Source of the DNA: CG1-02-35-72 sp036170135 | GTDB lineage: Bacteria; Bacteroidota; Bacteroidia; Flavobacteriales; Flavobacteriaceae | Assembly (NCBI GenBank): GCA_036170135.1 | Contig: JAVHOP010000105.1 | Span: 1 to 33,369, forward strand | DNA length: 33,369 nt | Reading direction: 5' to 3' | Part shown: piece by piece, positions 1 through 7,892 of the stretch | How positions within the stretch are numbered: position 1 is the first letter of the stretch | Layout: each line of letters opens with the position of its first letter | Program-made: the position numbers and the translations under genes | The notes under the pieces: generated by a model | The model's database searches: none | Told to the model about the DNA's origin: nothing | Seen by the model: the letters and a program-made list of their open reading frames with translations, nothing else

Positions 1-18
1 GCGCTAAAATTCTTGTGA

Positions 19-2475
19 ATGAGATTTAAAATTACATGGCTACTATTAATAATTATAACAGTTAGCCACGCTCAAATTAAAGGTCTAATAAGCGATACCA
101 ATAAACAAGCTTTACCTTTTGTAAATATTTACGTGCAAGATTTATATGTGGGGACTACTTCAAATAGCGATGGAAACTACGAATTAAACATTAATAAACC
201 TGGTAATTATAATATTGTATTTCAGTATTTGGGCTTTAAAACAGTAAAAAAGAACGTCAGTATTTTACACTTTCCTTATCAATTAAATATCACTTTATTA
301 GAAACAGAAGTTGCTTTAGACAAAGTTGAAATCAATTCAAAAAAAAATCCGGCTAATGAAATTATTAAACGAACAATCGAAAATAGGAAAGCCAATCAAT
401 TAAAAACGCAAAACTTTACAGCTAATTTTTATTCACGTGGCATCTATCGCATTAAAAACGCTCCTAAAAAAATACTCGGACAAAAATTAGGGGATTTTGG
501 TGGTGGATTAGATTCTGCCCGAAGCGGTGTGATATACCTTTCTGAAACCATTTCAACAATAACCAAAAGTTCTGACAAATTTAATGAACATATTATCGCC
601 TCAAAGGTGAGCGGTAACGATAACGGATTTAGTTTTAATCAGGCTTCGGTTGTAAATTTTAACTTTTATAAAAATAGTGTTGCGCTTGGCGATAAGCTCA
701 TTTCACCTATTTCTAGCGATGCTTTTAGCTACTATTCTTACAAATTAGTGGACAGCTTTTATGAAGATAAGCACTTGATTAACAAAATAAAAGTAACTCC
801 AAAACGCCTAACCGATAATGTTTTTGAAGGCTTTATATATATTGCCGAAAACGATTGGGCCATCTATGGTATCGATCTTTCGGTTACGGGAAAACAGTTG
901 CAAATACCTGCCATTAAAAAGCTTGTTTTAAAACAAAATTACACCTATTCAAATACCGATAAATTGTGGTCAATATTTTCTCAAAGTATCGATTTTGAGT
1001 TTGGAATGTTGGGGATAAATATCGATGGGCGTTTTACGGCTGTATATAGCAATTACAATTTTAAGCCCTTATTTACAACCAAAACGTTTACCAACGAAGT
1101 ACTTTTTTTTGAAGATAAAGCTAATAAAAAAGACAGTGCTTTTTGGAATTTGATTCGCCCGGTACCCTTAACACGAGAAGAGGTGAAAGATTACCAATTA
1201 AAAGATAGCATCAAAACCATTAGAAAATCTGAAAAATATCTAGATTCGGTTGACTTAAAACACAATAAATTTGGCTTTGGCAATTTAATTTTTGGCTACC
1301 ACTATCAAAAATCGTATAAAGATGAGCTTTTAAATGTGGGTTCACCACTATTTAATGCGCAATTTAATACCGTTCAGGGTTGGCATACCAATATGGAAAC
1401 GTCTTTTTATAAAAATTATAAAGAAAAGAAGCAAAAACTGTGGATAAACTCAAATTTTGATTACGGTTTTTTCGATAAAATATTTAGACCAAATGCCTCA
1501 ATAAGCTATCAATTTAACAATAAAACGAAGCCTTTTATAGCGCTTTCGGGCGGTAGAAAGCTGTCGCAATTTAATCAAAATAATCCTATTGCGGCGGTTT
1601 TAAATTCGGCTACTTCCTTATTTTTTGAACGCAATTATGCCAAATTTTATGATAAGACTTTTGCGCAGTTTTCTGTCGGTCAAGAAATATTAAATGGTGT
1701 AAACATAGCGTCATCAGTAGCTTATGAAAATAGAAAACCTGTTTTTAACACTACAGATTATGCTGTTTTTAATCGCGAAAATGTGGTTTATAGTTCTAAC
1801 AATCCGTTGGCGCCATCCAATTTTACTTCGGCACCTTTTGTGGCTAATCATATTTTTAAATTATCAGTAAGTGCCAAAATCAGATTCAGTCAAGAATATA
1901 TTTCTTTGCCCGAACAAAAAATAAATTTGGGTTCCAATAAATATCCTAAAATAGATATTGAATACACCAAAGGTTTTGCCTCCAGTAATTCAAAATTTAA
2001 CTATGATTTTGTCGAAACAAGCATATATCAAACTATTGACATGCAAAAAAAAGGGTACTTTTCTTACCGGTTAATAGCAGGTAGTTTTTTATTGAAAGAC
2101 CAATTAGCATTTACCGATTACAAACACTTTAATGGAAATCAAACACATCTCAATCTAAATTATAACGCCTCCGATACTTTTAATTTATTGCCTTATTACG
2201 ATTTTAGTACCGATGGTAACTACGCCGAATTCCACTTGCAGCATCATTTTGATGGCTATATTTTTAGAAAATTGCCCTTGTTAAATAGTTTGCAATTCAA
2301 GTTTGTGCTTGGCGCCAATATGTTAGTAACACCCCTTCACAAACCGTATTCTGAATTTAATATTGGGATTGAAAATATTGGTTTTGGCAAATTTCGCTTT
2401 CTGCGTGTTGACTTTGTGCACTCAAATTTTAATGCTTCAAAGCTAAATGGACTGATGTTTGGATTGAATTTATAG
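19..2475 (+). CDS. DUF5686 / carboxypeptidase-like regulatory domain outer-membrane protein
   Basis: An 818-residue protein with an N-terminal signal peptide (basic start, hydrophobic core, likely cleavage after SHA at about residue 18). Residues about 20-105 form a carboxypeptidase D regulatory-like beta-sandwich of the kind found at the N-terminus of Bacteroidota outer-membrane proteins (GLISDTNKQALPFVNIYV, GTTSNSDGNYEL). The rest matches the DUF5686 family, with many alternating, aromatic-rich strands and a C-terminus typical of an outer-membrane barrel (ending in MFGLNL). The molecular function of DUF5686 is not established, so the outer-membrane location is inferred. The ATG at 19 follows an in-frame TGA at 16-18, so this is the earliest possible ATG. 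That TGA could also end an upstream gene cut off by the window edge. A paralogue lies at 10875-13370. Confidence 0.85.
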   Translation: MRFKITWLLLIIITVSHAQIKGLISDTNKQALPFVNIYVQDLYVGTTSNSDGNYELNINKPGNYNIVFQYLGFKTVKKNVSILHFPYQLNITLLETEVALDKVEINSKKNPANEIIKRTIENRKANQLKTQNFTANFYSRGIYRIKNAPKKILGQKLGDFGGGLDSARSGVIYLSETISTITKSSDKFNEHIIASKVSGNDNGFSFNQASVVNFNFYKNSVALGDKLISPISSDAFSYYSYKLVDSFYEDKHLINKIKVTPKRLTDNVFEGFIYIAENDWAIYGIDLSVTGKQLQIPAIKKLVLKQNYTYSNTDKLWSIFSQSIDFEFGMLGINIDGRFTAVYSNYNFKPLFTTKTFTNEVLFFEDKANKKDSAFWNLIRPVPLTREEVKDYQLKDSIKTIRKSEKYLDSVDLKHNKFGFGNLIFGYHYQKSYKDELLNVGSPLFNAQFNTVQGWHTNMETSFYKNYKEKKQKLWINSNFDYGFFDKIFRPNASISYQFNNKTKPFIALSGGRKLSQFNQNNPIAAVLNSATSLFFERNYAKFYDKTFAQFSVGQEILNGVNIASSVAYENRKPVFNTTDYAVFNRENVVYSSNNPLAPSNFTSAPFVANHIFKLSVSAKIRFSQEYISLPEQKINLGSNKYPKIDIEYTKGFASSNSKFNYDFVETSIYQTIDMQKKGYFSYRLIAGSFLLKDQLAFTDYKHFNGNQTHLNLNYNASDTFNLLPYYDFSTDGNYAEFHLQHHFDGYIFRKLPLLNSLQFKFVLGANMLVTPLHKPYSEFNIGIENIGFGKFRFLRVDFVHSNFNASKLNGLMFGLNL

Positions 2476-2504
2476 TTTTTATCGCTTATTTTATGCCAAA
2501 AGGC

Positions 2505-2512
2505 TATCTTTG
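2505..2512 (+). promoter_or_regulatory. Predicted -7 promoter box for moaDE
   Basis: TATCTTTG is a perfect match to the Bacteroidota -7 consensus TAnnTTTG. It lies 16 bp before the moaD start, in the 52-bp gap after the DUF5686 gene. No clear -33 TTG is visible. It suggests moaDE can be transcribed independently of the gene before it. Confidence 0.5.
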
Positions 2513-2527
2513 AAAAAATAAAATATT

Positions 2528-2767
2528 TTGAAACTTCAAATTTTAGTCTTTGGAATATTTACCGATATTTTTAAGGCAAATAAGGTAAATTTAGAATTGC
2601 CAAAACCCTTAAATGTCGGTCAGTTAAGGGCATTTATTATCAAAAATTACCCCCAGACCGAAGCCTTAAATTTTGCCATTGCCGTTGATGAAGCTTACGC
2701 CGATGATGAGCAAATTATTAAAAATCATCAAACAATTGCTTTAATACCACCTACTAGTGGCGGTTAA
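2528..2767 (+). CDS. moaD: Molybdopterin synthase sulfur carrier subunit MoaD
   Basis: A 79-residue ubiquitin-fold (ThiS/MoaD) protein ending in the diagnostic Gly-Gly (PPTSGG). In this family the terminal Gly is adenylated and thiocarboxylated, and it donates sulfur to precursor Z through MoaE in molybdenum cofactor synthesis. The length fits the family (about 80 residues). The start is TTG at 2528; no ATG lies in a suitable place, and the encoded MKLQILVFG is a normal MoaD N-terminus. moaE follows after 9 bp, so the two are co-transcribed and their products form the heterotetrameric synthase. Other Moco genes (moaA, moaC, moeA, moeB) are not in this window. Confidence 0.93.
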   Translation: MKLQILVFGIFTDIFKANKVNLELPKPLNVGQLRAFIIKNYPQTEALNFAIAVDEAYADDEQIIKNHQTIALIPPTSGG

Positions 2768-2776
2768 TTTTTACTT

Positions 2777-3202
2777 ATGAACCATAAGATTTCAATAAAA
2801 ATTTCTGATAAAAAGTTAAACCTACAATCTTGTTATAAGTTTGTAAAAGATGATGCCTGTGGTGGCATTGCCTTATTTGTTGGCACGGTGAGAAATGAAT
2901 CGTATAAAAAGGAAGTAACTGCACTCAACTTTTCATCTTATAAACCGATGGCACTTAAAGAGCTCACCACAATTGCACACCGTGCTTTAACCGATTTTGA
3001 CATTTTAAAAATAGCCATTCATCACGCTCAAGGCGATTTAAAAGTGGGCGATATTCCGGTTATTATTGCAGTTTCGGCAGCGCATCGCGAAGCGGCTTTT
3101 AAAGCCTGTCAGTTTGCCATAGACACCTTAAAACAAACTGTTCCCATCTTTAAAAAAGAACATTTTATAGATGGTGAAGTTTGGGTAAATGCGCATCCAT
3201 AA
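2777..3202 (+). CDS. moaE: Molybdopterin synthase catalytic subunit MoaE
   Basis: A 141-residue MoaE-family protein, close to the usual 140-150. Recognisable blocks are the N-terminal GGIALFVGTVRN, HHAQGDLKVGDIPVIIAVSAAHR in the centre, and the C-terminal IFKKEHFIDGEVWV. The last carries the family's active-site lysines next to the pocket that receives the MoaD C-terminus. MoaE converts precursor Z (cPMP) to molybdopterin with two sulfurs from MoaD. It is translated 9 bp after moaD. Downstream lies a hairpin whose T-run points the other way, so it mainly ends the opposing transcript. Confidence 0.95.
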   Translation: MNHKISIKISDKKLNLQSCYKFVKDDACGGIALFVGTVRNESYKKEVTALNFSSYKPMALKELTTIAHRALTDFDILKIAIHHAQGDLKVGDIPVIIAVSAAHREAAFKACQFAIDTLKQTVPIFKKEHFIDGEVWVNAHP

Positions 3203-3213
3203 CAAATAAAAAA

Positions 3214-3253
3214 GCCTTACTATTAAACCAAAATTTAAGTTTGATAGTAAGGC
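3214..3253 (-). terminator. Rho-independent terminator of the SQR/small-gene transcript
   Basis: The arms gccttactattaaac (3214-3228) and gtttgatagtaaggc (3239-3253) pair over 15 bp with one G-T wobble. On the minus strand a T-rich tract follows (complement of 3200-3213). It lies 38 bp past the stop of the small minus-strand gene and converges with moaE. It may also attenuate moaE read-through, though the plus side lacks a T-run. Confidence 0.75.
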
Positions 3254-3291
3254 CCCATTTCCAACTTTATAAAAAGGGTTTTAAAATATTA

Positions 3292-3456
3292 TTAAGAGTG
3301 ACCTCCGGCTACTATTCTCATAATTTTAAAATTCAATTTAAAGAAATAATAAATTTGAAGTATAAAAAAGCGTCTAAAAAATCGGACCATTTTTGTTGGT
3401 TCGGTTCCATAAGAGGTATTGCTATATGGGATAGTTTTATTTTTTTGTGTATCCAT
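3292..3456 (-). CDS. Small basic/aromatic protein (54 aa) next to the SQR-like gene
   Basis: A 54-codon frame with an ATG at 3456, 23 bp after the SQR-like stop and before the shared terminator, so it lies inside that transcription unit. The N-terminal third is polar (MDTQKNKTIPYSNTSYG). The rest is rich in Phe, Tyr, Ile, Arg and Lys (MVRFFRRFFILQIYYFFKL), suggesting an amphipathic or membrane-associated helix, and it ends in a distinctive RIVAGGHS tail. The longer reading from 3501 would overlap the SQR gene and lacks support. I have only an unverified impression that similar short proteins occur in other Flavobacteriia. Function is unknown; a membrane-associated partner of the neighbouring oxidoreductase is one possibility. 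A chance ORF cannot be excluded without homologues. Confidence 0.5.
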   Translation of the reverse strand: MDTQKNKTIPYSNTSYGTEPTKMVRFFRRFFILQIYYFFKLNFKIMRIVAGGHS

Positions 3457-3479
3457 TTTTTGTCTTTTTAGATTTTGAA

Positions 3480-4937
3480 TTATTCCGGAATTAAATACCA
3501 AAATGGTTTAGCTTTTGCTTTGTACAAAAACATGTAGTGCATAAATAATTTTATCCAATGCCCTGCAGTTCCTACAATTCCAACGGTATCATTAATTTTT
3601 CGACCCCATTCGGGATATTTTTCCCAGTCCGAAACAATCGGATTTACAGTCATAACAGCCGCTTGACCGTTAAAAATCCCGTAACCTGCTGATACGATAC
3701 AAGCCGCGCCCATCTTGGCCATTGAAGCTTTATGGAGGTGTTCCTTTTTACCAGTTTTAATCATGTGAATGATATTTTGTGCTACAATTTTTCCGATAAC
3801 ACCCGAAGGCATACCAGTTCGCGGAGGCGTTGGAAATATTTTTGTGCCATTCGGACTTTCCATTGGTTTAGACATGCCGTGAGGTGGTGCAAATGCAATT
3901 CCGGCAGCATAAACATGGTCATATTTCACGCTTTGATAAGTAGATGGCCAATCTTCAGCACACCATTGTTCGTAAGGTTTTGGCGTGTAATCGGCATCAA
4001 CTTTCATCATGCCATTGGCAACAAAGACTTCAGAGCTAATATCTTCATTGTTTTTGTTGTAAGCTTTCATTCCCGCCCCTGCAAAGCCAGGGATGAGCAT
4101 GGCGAAATCAAATGCTTTGGTGTGATATTTTCCTTCTAAATCTTCATAAAATACTTTGCCTTTTTCTACTTTCTGAACGCCAGCTCTTTTAATCCATTTT
4201 ATACCATATTCTTTTAAAATAGACTCGGTAAATATTTTTGTTGGTGTGATATAACCATTTCGTTTAACATAAGCCCCGCCCATACCAAAATCGCCCAATT
4301 CATATTCATTGCTAATCCACCAAATATCTGCTAAGTGCATGAGGTTACGCTTCTTTATTTCGAAGGCTACATTTAAAACATATTCAAATGCAGCGCCTTG
4401 ACAAGTGGCCATTGGGTGTCCGGTTCCAATTAAAAAGGTTTGTTTTTCGCCTTGCTCCATTTTTTTTAACGATTCTTGGAGTGTTTCCCAAGCGTGCTGA
4501 GCGTGATCGAAAGTACAAACCGATTGGGTGAATTTATCTGGACCCAAGCCTTCTGTTGCTTCAAAGTTAAGTTTTGGTCCGGTTCCGTTAATCAAATAGT
4601 CATAACTGACTTTTTCTTCTTTTCCTTCATCTGCGCCAGTTACATATTTTATGGTAACATATCCTTTTTCATTTTCGACATCACCTTCCGGATGAATGGA
4701 AATTGCCATAGCTTGTTTGTAATTAACGCCCATCTTTTTATAGACAGGTGCTAACTTAAATTTGACCTGTTCGGGCGTCATTTTTCCAACGCCAACCCAA
4801 ATATTTGAAGGAATCCATTGAAAATTACTGTTCGGTGAAACCATTACCACCTCATGATTTTTTCTAAGCGCTTTGCTTAAATAAGAAACAGCAGTGTGAC
4901 CTGAAATGCCCGCTCCTAAAACAACTACTTTTGCCAT
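3480..4937 (-). CDS. Sulfide:quinone oxidoreductase-like FAD-dependent oxidoreductase
   Basis: A 485-residue NAD(P)/FAD-dependent oxidoreductase. The FAD-binding Rossmann motif VVVLGAGISG begins at residue 4. The three cysteines typical of sulfide:quinone oxidoreductases appear in their usual contexts: Cys141 (SVCTFDHAQ), Cys179 (GHPMATCQGAAFEY) and Cys413 (GAACIVSAGYG). In the family these carry the FAD link and the trisulfide relay that oxidises sulfide and reduces quinone at the membrane. The C-terminus has the aromatic helical segment (WIKLFMHYMFLYKAKAKPFWYL) expected for monotopic membrane attachment. A start at 4958 would be TTG and would fall on the promoter box, so the ATG at 4937 is chosen. 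It is followed by a 54-codon gene. A dyad near -41 suggests Crp/Fnr-type control. Flavocytochrome c or NDH-2 activity are less likely alternatives. Confidence 0.85.
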   Translation of the reverse strand: MAKVVVLGAGISGHTAVSYLSKALRKNHEVVMVSPNSNFQWIPSNIWVGVGKMTPEQVKFKLAPVYKKMGVNYKQAMAISIHPEGDVENEKGYVTIKYVTGADEGKEEKVSYDYLINGTGPKLNFEATEGLGPDKFTQSVCTFDHAQHAWETLQESLKKMEQGEKQTFLIGTGHPMATCQGAAFEYVLNVAFEIKKRNLMHLADIWWISNEYELGDFGMGGAYVKRNGYITPTKIFTESILKEYGIKWIKRAGVQKVEKGKVFYEDLEGKYHTKAFDFAMLIPGFAGAGMKAYNKNNEDISSEVFVANGMMKVDADYTPKPYEQWCAEDWPSTYQSVKYDHVYAAGIAFAPPHGMSKPMESPNGTKIFPTPPRTGMPSGVIGKIVAQNIIHMIKTGKKEHLHKASMAKMGAACIVSAGYGIFNGQAAVMTVNPIVSDWEKYPEWGRKINDTVGIVGTAGHWIKLFMHYMFLYKAKAKPFWYLIPE

Positions 4938-4955
4938 ATTTATCTGAATTTTAGC

Positions 4956-4963
4956 CAAATGTA
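4956..4963 (-). promoter_or_regulatory. Predicted -7 promoter box for the SQR-like gene
   Basis: On the minus strand TACATTTG matches TAnnTTTG, placing the transcription start near 4951 and leaving a leader of about 14 nt before the ATG at 4937. Confidence 0.5.
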
Positions 4964-4985
4964 TAGGATAATAATTCGGATAAGC

Positions 4986-4999
4986 GTAACTATTGTTAC
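4986..4999. promoter_or_regulatory. Dyad GTAAC-N4-GTTAC, candidate Crp/Fnr-family operator
   Basis: The perfect half-sites GTAAC (4986-4990) and GTTAC (4995-4999) are separated by TATT. The dyad centre lies about 41-42 bp upstream of the transcription start predicted from the -7 box, the standard class II activator position for Crp/Fnr proteins. The assignment to that family is inference from geometry. Confidence 0.4.
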
Positions 5000-5069
5000 A
5001 TCAATAAAATAAAGGTGCTATTTTGCTAATAATTTTTTGCCTTAGCGGAAGAATAATTACGGAAAAATT

Positions 5070-5894
5070 TTAAACCGAAACCCGCCCTTTTATTAAAGGA
5101 TAAGGATCATAGCCTTCTAATTCAAAATCATTGTAGGTAAAATCAAATATATTTTTGATTTGACGATTGAGTTTCATTTTGGGTAAAGCGCGTGGCGTTC
5201 GGCTTAATTGCAAATCAATTTGTGTTTTGTGATTGTTATAAATATGGGCATCGCCAAAGGTGTGGATAAAATCGCCAAATTCATAACCTGTAACTTGCGC
5301 CACCATCATGGTTAATAAAGCATACGATGCAATATTAAAAGGAACGCCTAAAAAGATATCGGCGCTGCGTTGGTAGAGTTGGCAAGATAATTTTCCGTTT
5401 GAAACATAAAACTGAAAAAAGGCGTGACACGGTGGTAAAGCCGCTTTATTATTAGCTACATTTTCGGAAAAACTTTTCGAGGTGTCGGGTAAAACACTCG
5501 GATTCCAAGCCGAAACCAATAGCCGTCGGCTATTCGGATTTGTTTTGATGGTTTCGATAACTTCGGTTATTTGGTCTATTCCTTCGCGGTTCCAGTTCCG
5601 CCATTGTTGTCCGTAAACTGGACCTAAATTGCCATTTTCATCGGCCCAAGCATCCCAAATTTTAACGTCATTTTCTTTGAGATATGCAATATTGGTGTCG
5701 CCTTTTAAAAACCATAGCAATTCGTGAATAATCGATTTTAAGTGCAATTTTTTAGTTGTCAACATGGGGAAACCTTGTTGCAAATCAAACCGCATTTGAT
5801 AACCAAAAATGCTTTTTGTACCGGTTCCGGTACGGTCGTCTTTTCCGATACCGTTATCTAGAACGTGTTTGACTAAATCTAAATATTGTTTCAT
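5070..5894 (-). CDS. thyA: Thymidylate synthase ThyA
   Basis: A 274-residue classical thymidylate synthase, which methylates dUMP to dTMP using methylene-tetrahydrofolate. Visible motifs are the dUMP phosphate-binding RTGTGT near residue 21, the nucleophile Cys156 in PPCHAFFQFYV, the Arg-containing CQLYQRSADIFLGVPFNIASYA, and GDAHIYNNH for the folate/dUMP site. It is about ten residues longer than the E. coli enzyme because of an insert before the catalytic loop (about 136-150). The ATG at 5894 gives a standard N-terminus (MKQYLDLVKHVLDNG). It is the last gene of a minus-strand group and follows the nucleoside permease after 56 bp. No clear terminator is seen after its stop. dfrA is not in the window. 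Confidence 0.97.
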   Translation of the reverse strand: MKQYLDLVKHVLDNGIGKDDRTGTGTKSIFGYQMRFDLQQGFPMLTTKKLHLKSIIHELLWFLKGDTNIAYLKENDVKIWDAWADENGNLGPVYGQQWRNWNREGIDQITEVIETIKTNPNSRRLLVSAWNPSVLPDTSKSFSENVANNKAALPPCHAFFQFYVSNGKLSCQLYQRSADIFLGVPFNIASYALLTMMVAQVTGYEFGDFIHTFGDAHIYNNHKTQIDLQLSRTPRALPKMKLNRQIKNIFDFTYNDFELEGYDPYPLIKGRVSV

Positions 5895-5905
5895 CCCATA
5901 CTAAC

Positions 5906-5920
5906 CTTCCCAGAGGGAAG
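5906..5920 (-). other. Small perfect hairpin in the permease-thyA gap
   Basis: CTTCCC and GGGAAG pair around a 3-nt loop, ending about 12 bp before the thyA ATG on the minus strand. It has no T-run, so it is not a terminator. It could affect translation initiation of thyA or be a remnant of a dispersed intergenic repeat. Confidence 0.35.
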
Positions 5921-5950
5921 AGATTAAATTCTTTTAACTAAAAAGTTCAA

Positions 5951-7192
5951 TTAATGATTTACAGTTTTAATAGCATCTGGATTGTGCTTATATTTAAAAA
6001 CTTTAGCAAAAACCAATGCTAAAACTAAGGCGTAAGCGGCAAATACAAACCAAATTGTTGTCCAATCTCTAACGCCGCCAACTGTGAAATAATCGACCAC
6101 ATAACCGCTGGTATATCCGCCAATAAAAGCGCCAACCCCATTGGTGAGCAACATAAATAAGCCTTGAGCGCTACTTCTAAATCTGCTGTCGGTTTCGGTT
6201 TCAACAAATAAAGAACCCGAAATATTGAAAAAGTCGAATGCCATTCCGTAAACAATCATCGATAAAACTAAAAATCCTAAACCAACACCTTCGGGATTGC
6301 CAATTCCGAATAGAGCAAAACGGAAAAACCAAGCAACCATACTCATCATCATAACAGCTTTAATACCAAAACGTTTTAAGAAAAAGGGGATGGTTAAAAT
6401 AAAGGCAGTTTCGGATATTTGAGACAGTGAGATTAAAATATTTGAGTGTTTAACGGCAAATGAATCTGGAAAACCATCTGTAAAACTTCTCATAAATTCA
6501 GATGCCCAAGCGTTAGAAATTTGAAGGACAATTCCTAACATCATCGAAAAGATAAAAAAGACAGCCATCTTATTATCCTTAAATAATACAAAAGCGTCTA
6601 ATCCTAATCTTGAAGTAAGCGATTTATTTTCTGATTTTGAAGTTGGCACATTTGGCAATGTCAATGCATACAAGCCTAAAAATAGTGAGAATCCGGCAGC
6701 AAAATAAAATTGGTTTGAACTTTGTGTCCATCCTAAAAAATCTACCATCCACATAGCAACTATAAAACCGATGGTTCCCCAAACGCGAATAGGTGGAAAA
6801 ACCTTAATAATATCGAATTTATTCTGTTCGAGAATGCTATACGATACAGCATTTGCCAAGCCAATAGTTGGCATATAAACCATTAAATAGCCTAAAATAA
6901 CCCAGAAAAAAGAATCGAAATTGGTAATCTGACTTAAATAAAATAAGAATCCTGCACCAATAATATGAAGGAGTCCCAAAAGTTTTTGGGCGCTGAGGTA
7001 TTTATCGGCAATAATACCTACTATTGCAGGCATAATGATTGAAGCCAATCCAAGTGTCATAAAAACTTTTCCTATTTGACCTCCGGTAAAATTTAATTGA
7101 CCACCTAAATAGCCTCCTAGAGAAATCAGCCAAGCGCCAAAAACAAAAAGTTCAAAAAAGTTTAAAACTGTTAAGCGAAATTTGATATACAT
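5951..7192 (-). CDS. Nucleoside:H+ symporter, MFS (NupG-like)
   Basis: A 413-residue polytopic membrane protein with about 12 hydrophobic segments and the start MYIKFRLTVLNFFELFVFGAWLISLGGYL, which parallels E. coli NupG/XapB of the nucleoside:H+ symporter family (major facilitator superfamily). In that family it imports nucleosides across the inner membrane using the proton gradient. It starts 11 bp after the bifunctional-nuclease gene and precedes thyA by 56 bp, so it is probably translated from a shared mRNA. Nucleoside import next to thyA, with deoC 6 kb away, fits salvage of deoxynucleosides. The exact substrate range cannot be read from the sequence. Confidence 0.88.
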   Translation of the reverse strand: MYIKFRLTVLNFFELFVFGAWLISLGGYLGGQLNFTGGQIGKVFMTLGLASIIMPAIVGIIADKYLSAQKLLGLLHIIGAGFLFYLSQITNFDSFFWVILGYLMVYMPTIGLANAVSYSILEQNKFDIIKVFPPIRVWGTIGFIVAMWMVDFLGWTQSSNQFYFAAGFSLFLGLYALTLPNVPTSKSENKSLTSRLGLDAFVLFKDNKMAVFFIFSMMLGIVLQISNAWASEFMRSFTDGFPDSFAVKHSNILISLSQISETAFILTIPFFLKRFGIKAVMMMSMVAWFFRFALFGIGNPEGVGLGFLVLSMIVYGMAFDFFNISGSLFVETETDSRFRSSAQGLFMLLTNGVGAFIGGYTSGYVVDYFTVGGVRDWTTIWFVFAAYALVLALVFAKVFKYKHNPDAIKTVNH

Positions 7193-7203
7193 ATTTTTAA
7201 AGG

Positions 7204-7806
7204 TTATTTTCGGTTATTAATTTCATCTCTAATTTTGGCAGCCAATTCATAATCTTCATGAGCAATGGCCTCTTCTAAATTTTTTTGTAAGGTTTTCATC
7301 GTCAATTTGGAGAAAATATTTTTTTTAGGGTTTGGTTTTTCAGGCGAAACCATGGAGATGTTTTCTTCTATTTGCAGATTGAATTCCTCTTTAATTTTTA
7401 AAAACACACCAGCTTTATTTAAAATATTTTCATAAGTAAAAATAGGTGCATTAAAGCGAATTGCCAAAGCAACAGCATCTGATGTTCGCGTGTCGATAAT
7501 TTCTTCAATTTTATCGCGTTCGCAAATTAGGCTCGAAAAAAAGACGCCATCAACCAATTTATGGATGATGACCTGCTTTATTTTAATATTAAATCGATCG
7601 GCAAAAGTTTTAAATAAATCGTGAGTGAGTGGGCGTGGAGGTTTAATTTCGTGCTCTAGAGCAATGGCGATTGATTGTGCTTCGAAAGCGCCAATAATAA
7701 TAGGTAAAGTACGGTCGCCAGTAACTTCTTTTAAAATTAGCGCATAAGCGCCACTTTGCGTTTGGCTGTATGAAATACCCTTAATATTTAACCTAACTAA
7801 GCTCAA
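7204..7806 (-). CDS. Bifunctional nuclease family (DUF151) protein with C-terminal UVR motif
   Basis: About 200 residues. The N-terminal 130 residues form the DUF151/bifunctional nuclease domain (LNIKGISYSQTQSGAYALIL, LPIIIGAFEAQSIAIAL, DARTSDAVALAIRFNAPI-like blocks). The last 30 residues are a UvrB/UvrC-type motif (LEEAIAHEDYELAAKIRDEI), a helical hairpin used for protein contacts. A nuclease activity was described for plant members, but the bacterial role is unsettled. Starts at 7824 (TTG), 7815 (GTG) and 7806 (TTG) are all possible. I prefer 7806 because it gives MSLVRLNIKGISYSQ, the usual family N-terminus. It lies 11 bp before the permease and 68 bp after etfA, with no promoter box or terminator in the gap. 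Confidence 0.85.
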   Translation of the reverse strand: MSLVRLNIKGISYSQTQSGAYALILKEVTGDRTLPIIIGAFEAQSIAIALEHEIKPPRPLTHDLFKTFADRFNIKIKQVIIHKLVDGVFFSSLICERDKIEEIIDTRTSDAVALAIRFNAPIFTYENILNKAGVFLKIKEEFNLQIEENISMVSPEKPNPKKNIFSKLTMKTLQKNLEEAIAHEDYELAAKIRDEINNRK

Positions 7807-7892
7807 TTTACTCACTTTAAACAAATGCGCTCTTATTTAAGGCTAAAAAAGTCTAAAATAAAAGCGCCTTTGGGTGCACAATTTAATAAAAT

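Noticed and set aside
3181..3471. Plus-strand 96-codon frame after moaE
   Set aside because: It overlaps the moaE end, runs through the terminator hairpin and is antisense to the better-supported small minus-strand gene; its composition is not protein-like.
3732..4139. Plus-strand 135-codon frame inside the SQR-like gene
   Set aside because: Shadow of a clearly coding minus-strand gene; Trp/Arg/Cys/His-rich translation with no family.
4937..4958. N-terminal extension of the SQR-like protein to a TTG at 4958
   Set aside because: The TTG belongs to the likely -7 box TACATTTG, and the ATG at 4937 puts the FAD motif at the normal distance from the N-terminus.
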